From JAGXLC01 sp964472385 (GTDB lineage Bacteria > Bacteroidota > Bacteroidia > Bacteroidales > UBA12077): a stretch of DNA of 22,739 nucleotides. Where the stretch lies: the NCBI GenBank assembly GCA_964472385.1, contig CAYYLT010000013.1, positions 1 to 22,739 of the forward strand, given 5' to 3'. Every line of letters begins with the position of its first letter. Position 1 is the first letter of the stretch. Made by a program: the position numbers and the translations under genes. The notes beneath the pieces were generated by a model. It had not been told where the DNA came from. It searched no databases and saw nothing but the letters and a program-made list of their open reading frames with translations. Positions 16,568 through 22,739 of this stretch are shown one piece after another.

Positions 16568-17323
16568 TTACTTGTTACTAACTTCAACTGCTCCCAAATC
16601 GGGTACTCCGTCAACCGCATTACCCAGAATATCAGCATTCACCCTTAATCCCCTGGCTATTCCCGTATGATCGCCAAGCAATTTGGGGATTGCAATACCC
16701 CGGTTCTTAATTATCGAGGTATTGTTGGGGATATAGTCTTCCGGCTCCGATCCGCCAGGATTAACAAAATCCGGATTGCCGTAAAAAGGATTGCTGTCTT
16801 GTATTATGAGCGATTGCGGAATCGTATTGGCTTGTTTATATAGATTGTTCCGGAAAACCACATGATCAATGTGATTGCCTTCTGTTCTTGGCCAGCAGGG
16901 CAGAGCGGCAGTTGGACCCAGGATGCAAAAAATGTTATTCGCAATAAGAATACCCTCGGAAGAAAGTCCGAAAGTAAATCCGGAGCTTATGTTTTCATCG
17001 ACATAGATGGTGTTGTTGTAGATATAAGAATTAAAGGGACCTGAAGCATCTTCGGACCCGTTATATCCACACACACGCAACAATCTGCCGTCGGATACAG
17101 CTCCGTCCTCTCCCTTCACTCGGTGCCCATCGTTTACGCTGATGTTATATCGATAGGTACAATTATAATTATCCCCCAGGATTTGCACGAAACCAAAGGA
17201 GCTGGAATAAGCCAACCTGCCTATAAACATCAGAAAGAAACCCAACAAAAATATAATCCGGGAAATCTTAGATATGCGCAACCGACTCGTAAGTTTTGCC
17301 ATGAATAATCGACATTGAAACAT
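16568..17323 (-). CDS. Short right-handed beta-helix protein, probably a truncated polysaccharide-active enzyme
   Basis: A 251-residue protein. Residues ~8-40 give a basic then strongly hydrophobic segment (IIFLLGFFLMFIG), a signal peptide or membrane anchor; an alternative ATG at 17302 removes the first seven residues. From about residue 44 it carries parallel beta-helix rungs with Asn ladders (YNNTIYV, ANNIFC, RNNLY) and ends with the PDLGAVE tail common to exported beta-helix/pectate-lyase-like proteins. Such proteins are usually 400-700 residues. Here the signal joins directly to what looks like the C-terminal half, so the gene may have lost its N-terminal catalytic rungs by internal deletion. 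It lies between two GH29 genes on the same strand. No catalytic motif can be assigned. Confidence 0.65.
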   Translation of the reverse strand: MFQCRLFMAKLTSRLRISKISRIIFLLGFFLMFIGRLAYSSSFGFVQILGDNYNCTYRYNISVNDGHRVKGEDGAVSDGRLLRVCGYNGSEDASGPFNSYIYNNTIYVDENISSGFTFGLSSEGILIANNIFCILGPTAALPCWPRTEGNHIDHVVFRNNLYKQANTIPQSLIIQDSNPFYGNPDFVNPGGSEPEDYIPNNTSIIKNRGIAIPKLLGDHTGIARGLRVNADILGNAVDGVPDLGAVEVSNK

Positions 17324-17417
17324 TTTATGAACAATAAGAATTTATAAGCATAATGTTTAATGCAATTAGACATAAAGTAACAGAAAGAAAAACAAGATCT
17401 CTATCATGATGTGCTAC

Positions 17418-18875
17418 TTACAAAGGCTCTGAATATTCAATTTTAAATGAATATGCGTGGTCACAAGGTTTTTCACCGGGTACCTTAATCACCAGACCCT
17501 CTTCATGCGAATTCCAATCAAGCTTATTACCATGCCCAAGCAAGGAAACAGACTTTATCTTACCGGGATCCAGTTCTTTCAGGCTTTGGATGGTGATCTG
17601 ATCTCCCGGCCAGGCAAGAGCTATGGCAAAAAGGAGATTGTCTTTTTTCGTAAACCGGATATCCTTTGCCGTGTAGTTAACATCTTTCTTATCGATAAAA
17701 GAGCCGCCTTTAATTTGGGTGGGGCCTTCACCGTAGCGTTCCCAGTAACGTGTTCCATAAATGGCTTCGCCGTTGACATCCAGCCATTTACCCATAGCCA
17801 GTAACCGGTCCTTTTGGGGTTGGGGGATGGTACCATCCGGTCTGGGGCCGATATTCAGCAAGGTGTTTCCATTTTTGCTGATGCGGTCTACCAAATTATC
17901 AATCAAGACATTTACGGATTTATAATCGGGATTTTCAATATAACACCAGGATGCTTTGTCCACGGAAGTATCGGTGAGCCAAATGCGTTTCCGCAAGCTG
18001 TCAAGCCTGCCTCTTTCCAGATCGAGGACCGCGGCAAAAGGTTTAAATGCTTCATGCTTATAAGTGCAGACCACATCCTTATCCCATTGTTCAGCCTTGT
18101 TATAGTAATGACTCAGAAAATTCAACCGGTACTGTTCATCGATAATATGAAGCTTACTATCAAACCAGACCAGGTCAGGCCGGTACTTGTCGATTACCTC
18201 AATAACCCGCTCGTACCAGCGGTCGTTAAATGCTTTATCCGGCATGGGGTCGGGATGGTAATCCCAGGCAGAATCCGGAACCCTGAATCCATAAAGATCT
18301 TCATATTCCGGGTTGGAAGCATCGGTATGCTCATCCCAGGTGGGATACCAGGCATAAAGCCACTGGTGGTGGAAGGTAGTGATAAATTTTAAACCCTGCT
18401 TGCGAATAGCCTTCTCCATCTTCCCGACAATATCCTGTTTGGGTCCCATGTCGGCAGCATCCCATCGGGTCAGATCGCTGTTCCACATGGCAAAACCATC
18501 AGCATGCTCTGCTACCGGACCTGCATACTTGGCGCCAGACTTGGCAAACAACTCTGCCCAGGCATCCGCATCAAATTTCTCTGCAGTGAACCTGGGTATG
18601 AAGTCTTTGTAACCAAACTCATCCAGCGGACCATAATGCTTCGTATGGTATTGGTTGATCTCGTGACCATCAACATACATATAATGTGAATACCACTCCG
18701 TTTTATGGGCAGGAACGGAATAGGGACCCCAATGAAAGTAAATGCCGATCTTGCCATCCTTAAACCATTCAGGAACCTCATACTGCCGAAAAGACTCCCA
18801 GTTGGTTTCATAGTGCTTCTTCTCTGCGCAACCTAACATTGCCACTAAAAGCACAAGTATTGATAGTTTTTTCAT
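17418..18875 (-). CDS. GH29 alpha-L-fucosidase-family lipoprotein (copy 3)
   Basis: A 485-residue lipoprotein (signal ending VAMLGC, Cys16), closely related to the proteins encoded at 4392 and 6517 but inverted and about 9.4 kb away from the nearer copy. Landmarks: FHWG at 47-50, TEWYSHYM near 59-66, EHADGFAMW at 123-131 with the second His replaced by Ala, predicted nucleophile D239 in LVWFDS, LDLERG, and LLNIGPRPDGTIP. A C-terminal beta-sandwich follows. It is the first of four minus-strand genes separated by 94, 74 and 61 bp, so it probably heads that operon; a run of two TACTGGTAATG repeats immediately precedes its start codon. Expected outside the cytoplasm, acting on terminal alpha-L-fucose or a fucose-like residue. 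Confidence 0.93.
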   Translation of the reverse strand: MKKLSILVLLVAMLGCAEKKHYETNWESFRQYEVPEWFKDGKIGIYFHWGPYSVPAHKTEWYSHYMYVDGHEINQYHTKHYGPLDEFGYKDFIPRFTAEKFDADAWAELFAKSGAKYAGPVAEHADGFAMWNSDLTRWDAADMGPKQDIVGKMEKAIRKQGLKFITTFHHQWLYAWYPTWDEHTDASNPEYEDLYGFRVPDSAWDYHPDPMPDKAFNDRWYERVIEVIDKYRPDLVWFDSKLHIIDEQYRLNFLSHYYNKAEQWDKDVVCTYKHEAFKPFAAVLDLERGRLDSLRKRIWLTDTSVDKASWCYIENPDYKSVNVLIDNLVDRISKNGNTLLNIGPRPDGTIPQPQKDRLLAMGKWLDVNGEAIYGTRYWERYGEGPTQIKGGSFIDKKDVNYTAKDIRFTKKDNLLFAIALAWPGDQITIQSLKELDPGKIKSVSLLGHGNKLDWNSHEEGLVIKVPGEKPCDHAYSFKIEYSEPL

Positions 18876-19166
18876 ACTGGTAATGTACTGGTAATGAAAT
18901 TCAACTTCTATAGCACCAATAATAACAAAAAATTCTATAAATCCAAAAATATTACACAGCGGACGGCTAAAGAAGCCGGAAACAGACTTATGAAGGAAAC
19001 CTCAATAAAGATTCCCGTAAAAACCTTTGTGTAGGACTTGGTGCGCCCTGGTGGTTAACCATCAAATATTCTACCATTAAAGACCCCGAAGGGATTTCAC
19101 AAAGGATCCAACCATGACCAAAAATTCGGTTCTGCTATATCTGCCATCACCTCTTTCGAGGCATGT
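18876..19166. other. Intergenic region with a dispersed-repeat remnant
   Basis: About 291 bp with no coding frame. Bases 19024-19061 (CCTTTGTGTAGGACTTGG, then GTGCGCCCTGGTGGTTAACC) resemble a widespread bacterial intergenic repeat of the cttngtg...ttggtggttaa type, from memory. CCTTTGTG (19024-19031) has an inverted partner CACAAAGG at 19098-19105. It separates the DUF5107 gene from the fucosidase operon and may hold that operon's promoter. Confidence 0.4.
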
Positions 19167-22100
19167 CTATTCCAAATAGTACCTGGCCCAAAGATGGTCC
19201 ATATCCAATTGAAGGGCTTGTTCAAATTCTTCCCGGGCTTTTTCCCGGTTACCCGATCCCAGATAACCAATGCCTGTCAAAAAATGCGCCTCTGCTTTTT
19301 GCACATCTGAAGCCTGTTTCTCGCCAAATTTGGCAAAAAATTCCAACTTTCCGGTCTGTTGAAGCTCACGCTTACCATTTTGTATGATATCCACAAATAT
19401 TTTATCGGCTTTCTGATGCATGCCTAATTTTTGCAGGGCACGTGCTTCATAGTAATGTTGAAAGGAAGCCTCTCCCCCTTTTCTTGCTGACACAGCGTTT
19501 TTAAAAGCCTGCTCAGCTTGACGCTGATCACCCGCCTTTTTATGGGTCATACCCATGAAATAATAGATCTGGCCGCGCCGGCCTCCATAATAGCGTTTGG
19601 CAGCCTCAATATTATCCGGATATTCCAGCGCCTGCTCAAAATCACGCAAAGCATCCGGATAGTTATGATGTTGATAACTATCCAGTCCCCGCATCAGGTA
19701 GGCATTGACATAAATATTGCGGATGTTGCCTCCGCCTTCCCACCTTCTGAAATGATAATTTTTTAGATAATCCATGGCTTCATCGTATTTACCCGTACGG
19801 ATATAAATTTGTACCAGCATGGAGAGGGCATCGTCACGTAACTCAATCACTGGTTTATGGCTTTCCAACATACCCAGCCTATCCTTGAAAGGCACTTCAG
19901 CTTTCTGATAAAGTCTGGCCAATTCAGCAAAAAGACGGGGATCACTGTTGTCGATCTCAATGGCTTGCTCATATTGACGGATGGCCTTACCCAGCCCGTC
20001 CTTCCTTGAATCATAAGCCATACCTAAGTTTCTATGGGTATAAACATAGGGGTTGTTCAAATCCTTTGATCTTTCCCATGCTGCTATTGCCTGATCTTCC
20101 TTTTGAAAATAAAACAACAGATTACCCAAATAGTAATGTGCCCGTTCATCTTTGGGGTGCACATCAATGACATGATTTAGGATTTTCAGGGATTCCAGGC
20201 GCAGCGGAAAACAGTAATCCGGTGACATTGATGCTGCCTTTTTATAGAACTGCTTTGCAGTGCCGGTTTCTCCCGTCTGATCATGCAAATATCCCATATA
20301 ATAGTATATCATGGGGTGCCGGGAATCTTTATGATGGCTATATTCCGACAAAACGTTTTGACCATCCTGCCAGAGACCGCAATTCATATAATGGGTAGCC
20401 ACTTCAAGATATGTCTGATCTTTATTAGCCTGAAGCACTTGATGCATTTCTTCTAGCGTCTGTCGGGCTTTTCTGCGGCTTTTTTCTTGCTGAGCCAGAT
20501 AAAGCTCTATCCCCGCCCACGGATGCAGCGGATCTTTCTGAAGCGCCTGCCGGGCAACATCAATAGCACCCTCATATCTTTCCATATGCCTAAGGATGGC
20601 CGCCTTAAGTGCATAAGCTTTATAATTTCGGTTGTTGGCATCCATAGAACGCTGGATATGATCCAGAGCCTTTGCAAAATCGCTATTGATGCAATCAAGC
20701 TGGGCCAATTGAAAAAAGGCCGGGGCATTGAAACGGTAATCCCAGGTGGAGCGGTAGAAAGCATCATAAGCTTGTTGGTTTTTTCCAAGGTACTTATGGG
20801 TTAATCCCAGATAATAATGGGCTTCTCCATCACGGGGACGGGTGTATTTACGGGTAATCCTGTCAACCGCATTTACAAGATGCTTTTCTGCCTCCTGCAT
20901 CATCCCCCTTTTGTAATAAAGGATACCCAGCGAGCGATTGACCCTGAAATTGTCCGGATCTCTCTTTAAAGCTTCTTCATAATAAGAATATGGCTCCAAT
21001 GAGGGGTTATGAAATTGTTCGATGCGCAAACCTGTCAGATACAATTCCTCTACTGTTTCGATCTCTTCGGGTGTTTGAGGAGGTTCAACCGGATCAGGCA
21101 TTTTCTGAGAGGATGCTTTATGCTCATGGTGATAGGTTACCAGTTCCTTTCCATCGGAGGAAAGCAATTTGAGGTGATAATCTTCTTGAAGGATTTGGGA
21201 TGGATGAGCCATAAAGGTGTGGAAAGGGTTGGCCGGTGTGATATCTATCGAACGGTTGAAAAGGATTTCATCTCCCTGCTCGATTATCAGCCGGGCATTC
21301 TCAAATGGTGTTGTGGTATTGGCTGCAACCATGATTGAATCGGGGGAAACAGCTTTTATATTTACAGCCCCTTGCAAATTGGCCTGTTTCATCCCTTTGA
21401 TCTGCCTGATCGGGTACCAGTGCCACTTGAAGGATTTTGTCTCGTAGGGCTGCAACCAGCAATAATCGGGCTGGTTATCGGAATAACCCCCGGCCATAAG
21501 CTCCACATAGGGTCCGTCTTGTTCGGTAAGGATTTTATTCCACATGGCGCCATGGGTATTTTCGCCAAATCCCGGGCCCCACAGGAAGAATTTCTTCCCG
21601 GATGCCACATGATGATTGGCCACATAAGCGATACCCGCTTCTTTACCATGATCATAGCCGCCAAAAAAATCATCCTCATAATTCCATGCGAAAAATGAGT
21701 TAGGAGCCGGATGATTTTTCCACCAGCTTAGGTCTACCCCGTCGGTATAATCAACTCCCCTCCAGATATCCTCCGTTTCAGGCCAGGTGGTAAACTGGTT
21801 TTTGCTGTGGTAAGTAACATAATCCGTTCCCGGAGGGAAGAGGATCTGATAATCCTCGGTGGCATGGGTGGCCACGTTGGCCCAGCTTAAAAATGAGTTG
21901 GCCACAGGGGTCTGGTTAAACATCTTCACCTCAGCCTCAAAATAAGATTTATCCGGATAAACCGTCAAACCGATGATCCAACGCATCCTGTCCCGCAATT
22001 CCAGTTCCCCGATCCATAGGGTTTTGCTTCCATCACCATTGGATTCTATTTTATAGTCTACCGGTTCAAAGACGCGTGCACGATGATGGTGGGGCAGATC

Positions 22101-22520
22101 CCACTCAATACCTCCGGAAATCCAGGCTCCCAACATCCCTATCAATGAAGGTTTGATCACATGCTGATGATAAATGAAGTCGTACCCATTGCTTTTATCC
22201 CGGGCATATAAAATCCGGCCTCCGATTTCAGGAAGCACGCATACTTTGATATACTGATTCTCAAGATATATTGCATGATAATCCTTTTCTATCCGTTTAT
22301 CGGTAAGCTCATCGTGAAAAGGATAGGGATAGATATGGCCTTCAGCTCCCTGATAAGCCCTTCCATGGTAAAACATGGGCGCTTTTTCCGGAGGTCGCAC
22401 CTCATAGGTAGGTATCGTTAACGGCGCTTCATAAATTTTTGCCTGCTTTTGACCAAAGGCGGTTGATAAAAATGTTCCATTGAGCAATAGAGCAATTAAA
22501 AAAATTCTTCTGTAATTCAT
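19167..22520 (-). CDS. DUF5107 and tetratricopeptide-repeat secreted protein
   Basis: A 1117-residue protein with a signal peptide (MNYRRIFLIALLLNGTFLSTAFG, cut before QK). Residues ~28-345 form a DUF5107 domain: YEAPLTIPTYEV near 30-41, YLENQYIKVCVLPEIGGRI ending at 103, and GAWISGGIEWDLPHHH at 131-146. This family has a mutarotase-like fold and no settled activity. A linker beta-domain (~375-470) is followed by TPR helices from about 490 to the end, with classic units such as EDQAIAAWERSKDLN and EKAREEFEQALQLD. The repeats probably bind a partner protein or glycan on the cell surface or in the periplasm. It is transcribed in the same direction as the fucosidase operon 291 bp downstream. Family assignment is firm; a hydrolase or sugar-epimerising role is only a guess. 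Confidence 0.9.
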   Translation of the reverse strand: MNYRRIFLIALLLNGTFLSTAFGQKQAKIYEAPLTIPTYEVRPPEKAPMFYHGRAYQGAEGHIYPYPFHDELTDKRIEKDYHAIYLENQYIKVCVLPEIGGRILYARDKSNGYDFIYHQHVIKPSLIGMLGAWISGGIEWDLPHHHRARVFEPVDYKIESNGDGSKTLWIGELELRDRMRWIIGLTVYPDKSYFEAEVKMFNQTPVANSFLSWANVATHATEDYQILFPPGTDYVTYHSKNQFTTWPETEDIWRGVDYTDGVDLSWWKNHPAPNSFFAWNYEDDFFGGYDHGKEAGIAYVANHHVASGKKFFLWGPGFGENTHGAMWNKILTEQDGPYVELMAGGYSDNQPDYCWLQPYETKSFKWHWYPIRQIKGMKQANLQGAVNIKAVSPDSIMVAANTTTPFENARLIIEQGDEILFNRSIDITPANPFHTFMAHPSQILQEDYHLKLLSSDGKELVTYHHEHKASSQKMPDPVEPPQTPEEIETVEELYLTGLRIEQFHNPSLEPYSYYEEALKRDPDNFRVNRSLGILYYKRGMMQEAEKHLVNAVDRITRKYTRPRDGEAHYYLGLTHKYLGKNQQAYDAFYRSTWDYRFNAPAFFQLAQLDCINSDFAKALDHIQRSMDANNRNYKAYALKAAILRHMERYEGAIDVARQALQKDPLHPWAGIELYLAQQEKSRRKARQTLEEMHQVLQANKDQTYLEVATHYMNCGLWQDGQNVLSEYSHHKDSRHPMIYYYMGYLHDQTGETGTAKQFYKKAASMSPDYCFPLRLESLKILNHVIDVHPKDERAHYYLGNLLFYFQKEDQAIAAWERSKDLNNPYVYTHRNLGMAYDSRKDGLGKAIRQYEQAIEIDNSDPRLFAELARLYQKAEVPFKDRLGMLESHKPVIELRDDALSMLVQIYIRTGKYDEAMDYLKNYHFRRWEGGGNIRNIYVNAYLMRGLDSYQHHNYPDALRDFEQALEYPDNIEAAKRYYGGRRGQIYYFMGMTHKKAGDQRQAEQAFKNAVSARKGGEASFQHYYEARALQKLGMHQKADKIFVDIIQNGKRELQQTGKLEFFAKFGEKQASDVQKAEAHFLTGIGYLGSGNREKAREEFEQALQLDMDHLWARYYLE

Positions 22521-22739
22521 GGTAGTAGAAGGTTTTAAAATTTTAATGGTGCGATAATAAAATGGTAAATATATAAATTTACAATATTATCCGACTACGA
22601 CTAAATTGTAATTCAAGTAATATCTTGTCCTAAATATTTGACTAGTAATGTTAATTTTCATAAAACCCCAAATGACCCCCTCATTTTCACAAGTATAGAA
22701 TTTAATGAATAGCTTGTCATTCAATAGGATTTAAATCTT
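22521..22739. other. Upstream region of the DUF5107 gene
   Basis: About 219 bp of very AT-rich, non-coding sequence running to the window end. It should contain the DUF5107 promoter on the minus strand. I found no convincing Bacteroidota promoter pair. Confidence 0.4.

Noticed and set aside
19147..19158. CCTC-GAAA-GAGG hairpin after the DUF5107 gene on the minus strand
   Set aside because: Only a four-base stem with no following U-tract, too weak for a terminator call.
1..22739. CRISPR array, tRNA or rRNA genes
   Set aside because: No regularly spaced repeats, and no tRNA or rRNA-like segment seen on either strand by eye.

Overview
The window looks like a draft or metagenome-assembled Bacteroidota genome. 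Evidence: many lipoprotein signal peptides with a lipobox cysteine, RR-type export signals, AT-rich intergenic DNA, start codons almost without Shine-Dalgarno sequences, and DUF6807, DUF5107-TPR and GH29 proteins, which are common in that phylum. A run of 100 Ns marks a scaffold gap. The theme is breakdown of a fucose-containing glycan: five separate GH29 alpha-L-fucosidase-family genes and one GH172/DUF2961 gene. No SusC/SusD pair, sulfatase, transporter or regulator lies in the window, so this is an interior or satellite part of a polysaccharide-utilisation region.

Layout. Minus strand, 1-2724: an exported enolase-superfamily (ManD/RspA-like) protein, a DUF6807 lipoprotein 34 bp downstream, then the N-terminal part of an unrecognised secreted protein cut by the window edge. 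Plus strand, 3091-10927: class IIB fructose-bisphosphate aldolase, two closely related GH29 lipoproteins, and a GC-rich GH172 gene interrupted on paper by the N gap. Plus strand, 11594-13704: a class III aminotransferase and an SDR sharing a TGATG junction. Minus strand, 13706-22520: a DUF5107-TPR protein, a third close GH29 paralogue, a short beta-helix protein, and two divergent GH29 genes, with small gaps that suggest co-transcription of the last four.

Two features stand out. First, the GC-rich block from about 8040 to 11149 looks acquired. It carries the GH172-LamG gene, then the start of a second gene with a perfect AGGAGG ribosome-binding site, cut off exactly where a repeat element begins. 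Second, that element (about 235 bp, terminal inverted repeats, two internal hairpins, no transposase) occurs twice in the same orientation, at 5932-6170 and 11150-11382, with a third solo end at 14881. The two copies bracket one fucosidase and the foreign block.

Working model (inference): exported and lipoprotein-anchored GH29 and GH172 enzymes release fucose and furanose-type side chains outside the cytoplasm. The exported enolase, the DUF6807 protein, the SDR and perhaps the aldolase handle the released sugars or sugar acids. All five GH29 proteins lack the second histidine of the usual HH active-site motif, so their true substrate may differ from simple alpha-L-fucosides.
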